Below, piece after piece: positions 46,130 to 57,194 of a stretch of DNA of 64,000 bases. The notes under the pieces were generated by a model that ran no database searches, was not told the origin of the DNA, and saw only the letters and a program-made list of their open reading frames with translations. The stretch is from Capra hircus. Its lineage: Eukaryota > Chordata > Mammalia > Artiodactyla > Bovidae. Every line of letters begins with the position of its first letter. The stretch's first letter is position 1. The DNA is taken from positions 7,699,167 through 7,763,166 of the forward strand of contig NW_017189517.1 in the NCBI RefSeq assembly GCF_001704415.2. Direction: 5' to 3'. Made by a program: the position numbers and the translations under genes.

Positions 46130-46790
46130 TTGTCTTTACTTTTAATGAAGGCAAATGTATCTATCTTGTATAGTTTCCGTTTTGTGTTTTTAAGAAACCT
46201 TTCCCTACTTTGAGATCATTAAGGTAGTCTTCGTCTTTTTCAGGATCAAATAATTCTTGCTTTTAACATTTATATCTTTAATCCATCTTGAGTTTACATT
46301 TCTGTATAGTATAGGGTAGGAACTTTTAACTCTAATAACCCAATTTTCCCATGGAACAATTCTATGGTTTGTAATGTCTCCTCTGTCATAAACCAAGTCC
46401 TCATATATGTATGAGTTTGGTTCTGGAATTTCAATTTTGTTCTATTGGTACACTTGTCTGTCCTTGTACTAATATCACATTTTTGTTAATATAAGTGAAT
46501 AACAATCCTTAATATCTTATAGAGCTAGTCTCATATTGTTTTTCGTCTGTAGAGAATCTTGACTAATCTTTACCCTCTTTCCACGTAGATTTTAGGGCAA
46601 GTTTGCCAAGTTCTAGGAAAAAAAAAAAAAAATGTTGGAGAGTTTGATTGGAATTGCACTGAACTGAAAGTTAATTTGTGCAGAATTGATTTATGTATGA
46701 TATTGAATCTTTCAAACAATTTAAATGGTTTATATCTTCTATTATTTAAATTTTGTTCACTGTTTATGGAATTCAATACAAGCTCATAAT
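46130..46790 (-). mobile_element. L1 ORF2-region fragment, antisense
   Basis: Antisense L1 landmarks in order: AAGAAACCTTTCCCTACTTT, TTTAATCCATCTTGAGTTTA, TTTTGTTCTATTGGTACACT, TTGGAATTGCACTGAA. A poly(A)-like run lies at about 46619-46632. Confidence 0.75.
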
Positions 46791-47354
46791 ATTTCCTTAA
46801 AAGACATACATTTTGTTAGGTACAGCTCCAAATTTATTATGGGTTTTGCTACTATGTAAATGGAATTTTTTTTTCCATTCCAATTTTGCAATTTATCTTG
46901 CAAATAAACTCTAATTCTAGTATTTATTTATAAATTACATAAATAACTAAGGAAATAGAGCTTGTGTGCTTGAAAGTAGCTGACACTCTGAGCTCAATAA
47001 AATAGAGTCAATTTTGTCCTTTCATTAAACAAAATGGGATAATTCCTATTATGTTCAGAGACTGTGTTTTAGTTAGTGTGACAGTGTTTCCATGTTTCAG
47101 AAATGATATTTTTTTCCTATGAAAGCTTCCACTTTTCCTACCAGGGACTCACTCTATTATAGTAGTTACAAATACAAAGCTTTTTCTTCTTATTCTTTAG
47201 AATATGTTTTGGTCCTTTATTTTCATTTAAAGGTATATACTTGTTGAAAGTCATGGTTTTTTTGTCCCTAGAGGATTATTAGTTTAGAGAGCATACACAC
47301 ACATACACATGCAAACATACTTTATCTGGGTTCTTTTATATATATGAAGTGTTT
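46791..47354. other. AT-rich, mostly unassigned
   Basis: No gene. Possibly more L1-derived sequence, too diverged to place. Confidence 0.4.
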
Positions 47355-47800
47355 CTTCTTTTTTAAAAATTGAAGTAGGATTGATTTACAATGTTGAGCC
47401 AATCTCTGCTGCACAGCAAAATAACTCAGTTTTACATAAATAAATAAAGATATACATATTTAAAATATTCTTTTCTATTATGATTTATCTCAGGAGAATG
47501 GATGAAGTTCTCTGTACTATACAGCAGAACCTTCTTAGTTACCAGTTCTACATGTAATAGTGTATATTCACCAACCACAAATGCCAGTAACCTCAAGTCT
47601 GATCTCTATGTCCTTGAATCTGTTCCTATTTTATAGATAGGTCCATCTGTGTCATACTCTACATTACACATATAAGTGACATCACATGGTATGTCTTTCT
47701 CTTTCTGACTTAGTTCACTTCGTATGATAATTTCTAGTTGCACCCATGTTTTTGCAAATGGCATTATTTTGGTTTATATGGTGAGTAGTAGTCCATTGTA
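47355..47800 (-). mobile_element. L1 3' UTR, antisense
   Basis: CAATCTCTGCTGCACAGCAA, GTTCTCTGTACTATACAGCA and AGTGACATCACATGGTATGT are antisense artiodactyl L1 3' UTR blocks. Confidence 0.8.
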
Positions 47801-48240
47801 GTAATGAAAAGAAAGTAACTTGATAGATTTCTTGCTTGAATACACTCAAGTTGAAGGAGTACATTCTTTAATGAGCTGTCAAGTCCTTTACTTATAGATA
47901 GGAACAAACTGAATTTTGAATAAGCTGGTACAGAAGCAGTAGCTATAGCAAAGTCACTATGGACATGTAAGAGAAACAACTGGATAGGAATATTCTCTAA
48001 ATTCTTCCCAATGATCCTCTCTCCTCTTCACTTGTTCTTTGGTCTAAATTAGTTAATTTCCTTTTAGAGGGCCTAGAAGAAAGGAAGAACAAACTTCTTG
48101 ATCCAAGTACACTGAGGGCAGAGGGGCAAACCTTACAAAAACAACATAAGACCTGAAACAAGTGAAGCATGGGAAAAGAGATACCAATATTGGATGCCAT
48201 GTTGGTTGTCAGAATTTGTCTTTATAACATTTTCTCCTTG
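47801..48240. other. Unassigned
   Basis: No gene or repeat recognised. Confidence 0.4.
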
Positions 48241-48517
48241 ATTCTTCCTGTTGAAGAGGACCACTATTGATTTTTATATATTGGGCCTATACCCAGAAAC
48301 CTTGTGGAACCTTATATTAGTTATACTCATTTGTCTACATATTTTAGTACATTATCTGTGTAGACAATCATCCCATCTGTGAAAATAAAAATGTTTTCAA
48401 CCCTTATATTTTTCCTTTTCCCAATGAGATGGTTAGGATCTCATTTATGAAGCTTAATAAAAACAGTGACTACAGATATCCTTGTCAGTCTTGTTCCTGA
48501 CTTGAAAACCATATGGA
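48241..48517 (-). mobile_element. L1 ORF2-region fragment, antisense
   Basis: TTGTCAGTCTTGTTCCTGAC and TAGACAATCATCCCATCTGT match antisense L1 ORF2 (the RT-encoding region). Confidence 0.65.
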
Positions 48518-49565
48518 CATCTTGAAGAAATCTCTAGTCTTTCCCCTTCTGTTGTTCTCTATTTCTTTGCACTGATCACTGGAGATGGCTTTCTTATTTC
48601 TCCTTGCTATTCTTTGGAATTCTGCATTCGCATGGGTACATCTTTCCTTTTCTCCTTTGCCTTTAGATTCTCTTCTTTTCTCAGCTATTTCTAAGGCCTC
48701 CTCAGACAGCCATTTTGCATTTTTGCATTTCTTTTTTTGGGGGGGTGGTCTTGATCACTGCCTCCTGTACAGTGTTTCCTGTACAATGGCACACTATCAA
48801 ATCTAATCCCTTCAATCTATTTGTCACTTCCACTGTATAATCGTAAGGGATTTGATTTAGGTCATACCTGAATGGTCTAGTGGTTTTCCCTACTTTCCTC
48901 AACTTAAGTCTGAATTTTACAATAAGAAGTTCATGTGCTGAGCCACAGTCAGCTCCTGGTCTTGTTTTTGCTGATTGTATAGAGCTTCTCCATCTTCGGC
49001 TGCAAAGAATATAATCAATCTAATTTTAGTATTGACCATCTGGTGATGTCCATGTGTAGAGTCTTCTCTTGTATTGTTGGAAGAGGGTGTTAGCTAAGAC
49101 CAGTGCATTCTCTTGGCAAAACTCTGTTAGCCTTTGCCCTGCTTCATTTTGTACTCCGAGGTCAAACTTGCTTTTTACTCCAGGTATCTCTTGACTTCCT
49201 ACTTTTGATTGCCAGTCCTCTATGATGAAAAGAACATCTTTGGTGGGTGTTAGTTCTAGAAGGTCTTATAGGTCTTCATAGAACCGTTCAACTTCACCTT
49301 CTTCAGCATTAGTGGCTGGGGCATAGACTTGGATTACTGTGATATTGAATGGCTTGCCTTGGAAACAAACAGAGCTCATTTTGTTGTTCTGAGGTTACAC
49401 CCAAGTACTGCATTTTGGACTCTTATTGACTATGAGGGCTACTCATTTCTTCTAAGGGATTCTTGCCCACAGTAGTAGATACAATAGTCATCTGAAATAA
49501 ATTCGACCATTCCAGTCCATTTTAGTTTACTGATTCCTAAAATGTCAGTGTTCACTCTTGTCATC
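48518..49565 (-). mobile_element. BovB LINE, copy 9, endonuclease half only, antisense
   Basis: Begins in the linker (GAAATCTCTAGTCTTTCC) and extends through the endonuclease region (GTCAGCTCCTGGTCTTG, GACATCTT-type and AGTGGCTGGGGCATAGAC blocks) to about 49565. The reverse transcriptase and the 3' end are missing, which cannot arise from ordinary 5' truncation; a later deletion or rearrangement is implied. It is more diverged than copies 6 and 7. Confidence 0.93.
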
Positions 49566-50379
49566 TCCTGTTCACTTGCTAGCTCCCCATCATTGCCATC
49601 ACCAAAGATGTCTAGGACAAAGTACTCTGCCAGAGAACCTTAGCTACAACAAAGGTCAATCACATGGAACCAAGCCATTTGAAAGTTTTAGGCATCTAGT
49701 TTCGATGTTTTCCTACTCTCACCAGGAATGTTGCTGGAACAGCTAGAATCAAAAACTTTACTCACAGAGCCATTTGTCCCCTACTGAATGAAGCTTGTGT
49801 AAGTTTTGTGTAAGTTTACAACAGAGCTTAGTGTGATGAGCTGGCAAGAAATGTTTGCCAAGTTTCAAAGGCTTGGAGGAAAGATATCATAACCCTGAAA
49901 GGCATTTTCTTTTTAGTTTTGTTTGGAAGTGTTTTTAACTCTAAGAACAAAAGGTAGTCCTTGGACTGTCTCTTCTCAGAAAGCTGACACTACATTTCTC
50001 TACTGTTATCAGTTTCCTAAATAAGTGTAGTTGTATTTAATTACTGCTGAATACAGGGGAGACGTGTGTTAGTCCTTTTGTTCAGTACATTAGGGTCAGA
50101 GAATAACAGGTGTGGCAGTTTGGCATGTTTCTTCACTCATTTCAAAGTCCATCTGTATCACAAAATGTACAACTCATCTAGCCCACCAACCTTAAGGAAT
50201 TGCAATAAATACAATTCAAAAGAATTAAAGCTAGCTTGTCTTTCCTCAGATATCAAATGTGGACGGAAGTTTCGTTGAATAGTGCCATCTCAAGAGAGGT
50301 TATAGCAGGCAGATGATGTGAGCAAGCAAAGCGTGCTCTTAAATCACTAGATACGACAGGCCCAACCTGAAGGAAAATA
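49566..50379. other. Unassigned
   Basis: The first 80 bases may be the rest of BovB copy 9. No gene. Confidence 0.4.
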
Positions 50380-50432
50380 AGCCTGTTTAGGTTCAGAGAG
50401 GTGAAGATCTGCCCAAGGTCACACAGTACATC
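50380..50432 (-). mobile_element. MIR remnant, antisense
   Basis: GTTCAGAGAGGTGAAGATCT then GCCCAAGGTCACACAGTA is the antisense MIR core. Confidence 0.7.
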
Positions 50433-50459
50433 CATTTTTCTCTTCCACTGCTTCCATCC

Positions 50460-51115
50460 CAGTCTAAGTCACAGCTGTGCCTGGTCTAGTCACTGCAGCA
50501 GCCTCCTAAGACTCCCACTACCTCCAGTGGGGCTCCCTGCTTTGATCCATCCTCCACCTCCTATAGCTGGAGTCGACTAATTAAAACATTATCTTACTGA
50601 TAACCTACTAATGGCTTAACATTGTTATTACAAAAATGTTTCAACACTTTCTTTTTTTTACCATGAAGAGGTAGGCCTGGAAGGGGCTGGCCCTCTTCCT
50701 ATCTCTTCAGCCTCAGCTTTACTCACTCCCTCCGTCATGTGCTCTGCTTCAGACATGCTGGCCTTCAGGTAATGTACTAGAACCGACTAGATTATCTCCT
50801 CATACCTGCTCATCCATCTTTGGAGAAGGTTCCTTTTACACACCCTTGCCTAATAGCTGTTCATTCTTCACATTCACTTCTGATATCTCACCTCAAGTCT
50901 CACTTCTTTGGATCAAGAAATTCCATCAGTGAAGTTCACCAACACTCCTGTTATGAGGTCAGGTCTCTCATAACATGTACTTTTTCTTCATAGCACCACC
51001 ATGTTTGTTATGTAGTAAGTGCAATACCTCTTTGGTGAATGCGTGAAGCATCTGATTGAGGTCTGTCTTCCTTGACTAGATGGGAAGCTCCAAGAGCATC
51101 ACTGGCTGCCATCTG
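50460..51115 (+). mobile_element. L2 LINE 3' region, sense
   Basis: CACTGCAGCAGCCTCCTAAG, CCTTGACTAGATGGGAAGCT and intervening blocks follow L2 ORF2-to-3' UTR order. No open frame. Confidence 0.7.
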
Positions 51116-51780
51116 TTAGATGGATGAAGTAGACACAGGACTTGGATTCAATCTCTCCTAAATCCTCCTGTTCCCCATGACTTTTACCTTCCACTCTGGC
51201 CTTACACACTCTGTTTCCTCTGCCCCCACCTGTCAGAATAGTGGCCCTCTTCCAACAGACACTGCCTGATTCCACTGGTAGCTCCAAGGGGCGCTATTCT
51301 CAGTTTCACCTAGTCACTCCATTGGCAATTACTCTTGTCTAGGGACAGCCTTCATCAGGGGCAGAAGCAGCAGTTACCTGCTAGTACCTTCAAAAGCCAC
51401 CATCAGGACATTGTTACTTCCCATTAAGAATAGTTCTCTCCATGCAGTCCTCTTTTTAAATGCCCACAGGTCCATTATGGGGAAGGTAACGTTTGCCCAG
51501 TCCATCCCTCAGTCAACATGTTTGACTGCACACTCTTCACCTGGCTCAGAGTTGATTCAGGTGCTCACACGATTAAATGGAAGAAGGAACTGAACTCAGA
51601 GAGAATGGATGAGAAAGAAAAGGCTCTCAATTTGGCCACAGGCTGAATCTGACTTTCTCTTCTGGCAAATGTTCCCATGACTGTGTAATGGATAACTTCA
51701 TGTTAAACCTGTACATACCTGAGTACTAAATTACCTATCCCAAAACAATGGCAAATGGTATGTATGTATCTCTCCAGTTA
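51116..51780. other. Unassigned
   Basis: No repeat or coding exon recognised. Confidence 0.4.
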
Positions 51781-51783
51781 TAA

Positions 51784-51848
51784 GGTTGGCCAAAAAACTC
51801 ATTCACATTTTTCCATAAGATCATATGGAAAAAACAGTTTGGCCAACC
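51784..51848. mobile_element. Mariner-type hairpin MITE, possible miRNA-like stem-loop
   Basis: GGTTGGCC and GGCCAACC form the outer 8-bp stem (51784-51791 with 51841-51848). TTTTTCCATA (51808-51817) pairs with TATGGAAAAA (51824-51833) around a six-base loop. Between them the left arm has 16 bases and the right arm 7, so the right arm has lost about nine. The form and sequence recall ruminant mariner-derived hairpins, a known source of the bovine miR-2284/2285 family; the deletion may prevent processing here. Confidence 0.75.
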
Positions 51849-51936
51849 CAATACCTTCATTTACATAGCTTGAATCTATAATGACAAGCAAACATTCCTT
51901 ATAAGAAAAAGTGCTCTCTGATGATTATTTCATTAT

Positions 51937-52008
51937 TCCTGTTGTTCAGTCACTGAGTCATGTCCAGCTCTTTGTGACCCTATGGACTGCAGCCTACTAT
52001 CCTTCATT
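51937..52008 (-). mobile_element. BovB/Bov-tA 3'-end fragment, antisense
   Basis: GTTGTTCAGTCACTGAGTCA to TATGGACTGCAGCCTAC only; too short to decide between the two families that share this end. Confidence 0.85.
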
Positions 52009-52134
52009 ATCACCTCCCCAGTAGAAAGAACATCACACTTTTCTGGTCACCTAACACCAAAGCACTCTATAGGCCATTAGTGCATTCTGGATTAGAAAAC
52101 CCAAAATGTATAGAATGGGGATTTGTGATCTGAA

Positions 52135-52325
52135 AGGGAAAGTGAAAGTCGCTCAGTCGTGTCCAACTCTCTGCGACTATGTATAGTCCATGGAATTCTC
52201 CAGGCCAGAATACTGGATTGGGTAGCCTTTCCCTTCTCCAGGGGATCTTCCCAAGCCAGGGATTGAACCCAAGTCTCCCACATTGTGGGTGGGTTCTTTA
52301 CCAACTGTGCTATCAAGGAAGCCCT
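52135..52325 (-). mobile_element. Bov-tA SINE, antisense, with perfect TSD
   Basis: Complete order from AAGTGAAAGTCGCTCAGTCG to CTATCAAGGAAGCCC. TTTGTGATCTGAA at 52122-52134 and 52326-52338 is a perfect 13-bp target duplication. Confidence 0.96.
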
Positions 52326-52338
52326 TTTGTGATCTGAA

Positions 52339-53619
52339 TGTGGCCTAATTATCACATGGTCAAACACAATCAGTGCAATCATTGGAATAAATGCAATGGT
52401 ATGGAAGCATAATTTGCACTCATGTGGATACCGAACTATTTACCTGAAGCAGCACCTGTTTTTCAAGTTCACCAGAATCAAAAAAGAAAAGGGAACAGAA
52501 CCCACCATGGTGGGAAGGGAAGAACCCACCATCTTTGGCAAGTACAGAGATTAATGAGTTTGATTCCACACCAATCTGAATACTTCAGAGGTGAAGAAGA
52601 ATCTGGACTCTGATTCTCACCTGGGAACCTGGGAGGAGAAAAATTCCCAGTTTTTCCTCAGGGCCCTGACCTGATCTTTTGACAACTCTGAGAACTCAAA
52701 GCCAGGGAGGTAGTGAGGTCACATGGCCCAGGTAACAAATTGTGCCTGTGAGGTCTGCCCAGAAGTATCAGAGGAGGACCTCAGCCCACGAAGAAAACAG
52801 TGTCTCGCACAGGGGTGTTGATTTGACGACATGGAAGAGGAGAAAGAATGGTCTTTCTGAAATGTGTGGATTTGAAGAGGTGGGGTTGTGTGGAATGGCA
52901 GGAGTGTTTTTTCTGTACCGTTGCTCCTGAGCTGCTCTGGGGAATCAATTTCTTATGCTACAAAAGGATAGGACAGTGTGATGTTTACTGGCCCTGGGAC
53001 ACAGCTTCAATTCAAGTGCATTGATTCAACAAGGATGGCATTTTCTAGTAGGACCCAGCTGCCCACTTGCCATACCCCTTGGTGATCCTTATTTAAAAAG
53101 CAGGAGGCATCTCTGAAACTTTAATATGCACTTTTACAGAACGATACAGGACTCAAGTGTAAAGCACCTCATTTTGCCTGTGTTGTTTTCAGTATTTGAT
53201 TCAAGTGCATGTAAACTGTGAATGATCTCAAATGTATGGTTCAAGCAGAGGTCTCCAGGAGATGACTTAGTTAAGCTGAAGGATGTTTAAATAAATGAAT
53301 GGTATTGAAGACCACACAGTTGATAACCACAAGTGATTCATTCAATTCATCATTTCAATAATTAAGATCAACTGTGAAAAAAAAAATTGGATCCACTCAG
53401 TGGAAAAAGAACCTGAGAAAACACACAGCCCATTCTTGACATTATAAGTGATCTCTAAGCCCAACACCTCTAACGTTTCTTGAGAACTTACATGAATTGA
53501 TCACAATTAGCTATTTTGCCTTCTTTACAAACATTAGCCAAGATGGCCCTTCAACTGTGCTCAGTAATTAGCTCCCATCTTTACCTCCTACGTGCATCAA
53601 GGAAGGATGGACAGAAAAT
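52339..53619. other. Low-repeat region, no gene seen
   Basis: Two 62-63-codon frames (52422-52613, 52742-52930) have no domains. About 53090-53260 lacks repeat signatures. Nothing further is supported. Confidence 0.4.
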
Positions 53620-53790
53620 GTGACTTACAGTCAGACAGGTCTGGATTCAAATCCTGATTTTGCCGCTTATGGCTACATGACTGTGAGCAAAACGTCATGA
53701 GGACAATTTCATAGACTGTCACAAGGATGGAAAGAAAGCATCAGTAAAAATGCCTGACATATGGTATTACTCGATAAATGCCAATGGTAC
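53620..53790 (+). mobile_element. MIR SINE, sense
   Basis: CAGACAGGTCTGGATTCAAA, GCTACATGACTGTGAGCAAA and the ATGCCTGACATATGGTATTA tail. Confidence 0.75.
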
Positions 53791-53934
53791 CTCCACTTAA
53801 AAAGCCACTGAAACAGAATTAAAATAAAGATTACCAATGGAACTTTTCTTACTGATTAGTTTAAAACAATAATGTTTGGAGAAGTTTAGGTTCCTTTAGA
53901 AATTAAACCCACCTTTGAATGCCACAAGGAATTT

Positions 53935-54092
53935 TTACTCCTGTATTTAGACATACTGGGCCACTTCATTACAGAACAGAAAACAGTATTAGGCAACTCG
54001 ATTCTTAAGAGTAGGGACCATGTTTCATTGTCTTTGGGTCCCCAGTACCTAGGCACAGTGCCAGGAACAACATCAATACTCAATATATACAC
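53935..54092 (+). mobile_element. L2 3' end, sense
   Basis: AAGAGTAGGGACCATGTTTC, GGGTCCCCAGTACCTAGGCA and CAGTGCCAGGAACAACATCA follow the L2 3' terminus. Confidence 0.75.
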
Positions 54093-54284
54093 ACATGCCT
54101 ACATATATACATACATAGCTTTATGAAGTGGCATCATAGCATGGAATCTTAACCAGCCTCTAAAACAGATTTGAAGCAGATGCTTCACTTTTCATATTAA
54201 AAGCTATTTTTAAGAACATTTTAGGAGGAGAGATTCTCAGTGGGGATAGAACTCCAGATAACCTGTGAACTTCTTAAAATGGAG

Positions 54285-54657
54285 ACACCTAATGCTTTTG
54301 AACTGTGGTATTGGAGAAGATTCTTGAGAGTCCCTTGGACTGCAAGGAAATCCAACCAGTCCATTCTGAAGGAGATCAACCCTGGAATTTCTTTGGAAGG
54401 AATGATGCTAAAGCTGAAACTCCAGTACTTTGGCCACCTCATGTGAAGAGCTGACTCATTGGAAAAGACTTTGATGCTGCGAGGGATTGGGGTCAGGAGG
54501 AGAAGGGGATGACAGAGGATGAGATGGCCGGATGGCATCACTGACTTGATGGACATGAATATGAGTGAACTCCGGGAGATGGTGATGGACAGGGAGGCCT
54601 GGTGTGCTGCGATTCATGGGGTTGCAAAGAGTCGGACATGACTGAGCGACTGAACTG
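54285..54657 (+). mobile_element. BovB 3' end, copy 10, 5'-truncated
   Basis: AATGCTTTTGAACTGTGGTA to GACTGAGCGACTGAACTGA. Contains the small frame 54240-54446 (C-terminal BovB protein, LRVPWTARKSNQSILKEI) starting in non-BovB DNA. Confidence 0.94.
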
Positions 54658-54724
54658 ACAGATGAATCGCTAGCTATGAGTCAATAATAGTAAGCACTCA
54701 AATAAGAGATGTATTTTTTACCTA

Positions 54725-54905
54725 CATACTGTTCCCTGTACGTCAACTCATTCACCCCTCTCAACAACCACATGAAGGCAGTGCTAACATTTTACCCATT
54801 TGACAACAAAGTGAGGGGACTTGGAGAGGGTAAGTGATTTGCCAAAGAGCACGTGACTAGCAAGAGACAGAATCAGTATTCACACCAAAGTCCATGTGAC
54901 CCCCT
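54725..54905 (-). mobile_element. MIR SINE, antisense
   Basis: CAACAACCACATGAAGGCAG, CATTTGACAACAAAGTGAGG and TTTGCCAAAGAGCACGTGAC follow reversed MIR order. Confidence 0.8.
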
Positions 54906-55057
54906 CCATCTACCTGATCTACCTGAACAACACCCATAGGGCTGCAGCTTGCGCATTTCTCTTTCTTTTTCTTAAAGTTTCCACAATGGCTCTGATTAAT
55001 ATGCCTAGTTAAGAGTCAGGTAATCAAGGAATGACTAGATAAAAAACATGCAAGAGA

Positions 55058-55242
55058 GGGACTTCCCTGGTAGTGCAGTGATTAAGACTTCACCTTCCAA
55101 TGCAAGGGGTGCAGATTTGATTCCTGGTCAGGGAGCTAAGATCCTACATGCCTGTCAGCCAAGAAATCAAAGCATAAAACAAGCAATACTGTAACAAATT
55201 CAATGAAGACTTTAAAAGTTGTCCACATTTTAAAAAAAAATT
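55058..55242 (+). mobile_element. CHR-2 SINE, full length, with perfect TSD
   Basis: GGGACTTCCCTGGTAGTGCA head, GATTTGATTCCTGG B-box area, GGGAGCTAAGATCCTACATG, long tail part with GTAACAAATTCAATGAAGAC and an A-rich end. AAAAACATGCAAGAGA at 55042-55057 and 55243-55258 is a perfect 16-bp target duplication. Confidence 0.97.
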
Positions 55243-55258
55243 AAAAACATGCAAGAGA

Positions 55259-56564
55259 AAGAGAAGGAAACCAAATGGCCCAGGCCATTAGCACATTTGG
55301 ATTCTCCAAATCCAAATAATAGTATGTGAAATAACCTATCCCTGCGACCCAAGCAGAAATTAGACCTTCACAAGGCTACAAATCAGCTTTACAAGCTTTT
55401 GAACTCTTCTGCCACTATTGGTTCACCCTAAACAATCTGTCACCACATAGCGAGGCTGGCCTGGCTATTTCCAGAGAGGGCACAATTGTATGGTGTCCAC
55501 CAGGCCTGATAGATGGGATTGTTAAGGACAATGACATGTTCTATGAGGTATCCTAACTTACTACAAAAGAGTAGATGTTACTAGCAGTTAATATTGTCTA
55601 TTCTTTTCCCAGCTGAATTTTTAAAGACTGTGGAAAGTGATCTAAACCTCAATGTTATTGCAGAATCAAGAAGCCACTACCTCCCTAGTTTCATACCGAA
55701 TGCTGATCAAATACATGTGAATAAGAAAAGTATATTTAATTTGCAGGTTTCTGTCTACATGGTCTGCTTCTATTTTCTTTGATAAGATTAGTGAACAAAA
55801 TTTAGAGGACTTTTTTTAGTTCAAACATTTTCCCATAATGGCAAATCTATCTGCTTGGGCAAACAGAACATCAAAATGTTAACCATCAGGAGCTATCATG
55901 GGAAGTTGATCTGATTTACACATAAAACCACCTGCTAAAACTTAAATGAAACTTTGTAGAGGAGCAGAACTGGATAAAGGATTTTTTGAGTCTTTTCAAG
56001 CAGTGACTACAATAACTACAAGAGTATGGACAAATGGTACCAAGTCTAATCAGTCTTGTATATTTCTTCTGCACTGTTGCAAAGTACATTTCATACCAGG
56101 GTAGAGTAAGCACACAGCAGGCAAAATGTGGTAGCTGAAGTAAGCATAGCTAATATGCTGCTTAGAACAGGTGAAATCTACAGAATTCCCTGATCCATCC
56201 TGATTGGCTCTGGTATGGAGGACTGATTCCTAGCATGCTTTTCTTCTATGACTTTTATGTCCACGATATATATAGGCTGCTTGGATCTAAACAGATACAG
56301 GAGATGGTAGCAGTATGTGAGCAGAAAGCCTATTCTATTTTACATGGCAGTATTATGTATGATAGTAAGGCAATTTGTCATGCCAAGACTGGTAGGTGGG
56401 AGCCAGCAGCAGGTCTCAGACTCCCACCAGAGTTAACAACAGCTTAGAGAAATGGGCCAGGGCAGGGGCAGGATGATAGCATGCAGAAGGACAAAATGGA
56501 CACCTGACACCCACTGAGCCAGAAACACCGCAAGATGTAACAAAGTCTCAGAGATAAAGGAGGC
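55259..56564. other. Unassigned, no gene seen
   Basis: Small frames without domains on both strands; no recognised repeat. Confidence 0.4.
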
Positions 56565-56577
56565 CAGTCATCAGAAT

Positions 56578-56793
56578 GGGCTTCTCAGGTGGCTCCATGG
56601 TAAAGAATCCACCTGCAAATACAGGGGATGAGTGTTCAATCCCTTGGTCGGGAAGGTCCCCTGGAGAAGGAAATGGCAACCCACTCCAGCTTTCTTGCCT
56701 GGGAAATCCCATGGACAGAGGAGTCTGGAAAGCTACAGCCAATGGGATAGTAAAGAGTCAGACATGACTTAGTGAATAAACAAACAAAAAATA
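56578..56793 (+). mobile_element. Bov-tA SINE, sense, with perfect TSD
   Basis: GGGCTTCTCAGGTGGCTCCA head to AGTCAGACATGACTTAGTGA and an (AAAC)n-like tail. CAGTCATCAGAAT at 56565-56577 and 56794-56806 is a perfect 13-bp target duplication. Confidence 0.97.
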
Positions 56794-57068
56794 CAGTCAT
56801 CAGAATATATACTAGGAGCCCAGAACACAACACTCTAGAACAGCTTCCCTGGACAAAGGCCATTCCTCCTCTAGCTCCTTTTAAAATCCATTGTTCAAGA
56901 AGAGTTGGGGGCTGAAGCTCTCCCCACCCACACACATGCTCTCCGTACCCAGCAACTATTACATGCCTGGAGTGAGCTATGGAAGAATTCTACTGAATGG
57001 AGACGTATAAGTAATCCAACATGCAAATGCATTGTAGTACAGTGCAGAAGGGATTAAGAGTGTGGACA

Positions 57069-57188
57069 GGGACTTCCCTGACAGTACAATGGATAGGACT
57101 CCGTGCTTCCACTGCAGAAAGCACAGGCTGGAGGCTTTGTCAGGAAACTAAGATCCTGCAAGTCGTGGACCAAAAAAAAAAAAAAAAA
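57069..57188 (+). mobile_element. CHR-2 SINE, sense
   Basis: GGGACTTCCCTGACAGTACA, CAGGAAACTAAGATCCTGCA, then a poly(A) run directly next to L1 sequence. Confidence 0.9.
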
Positions 57189-57194
57189 GTGAAC

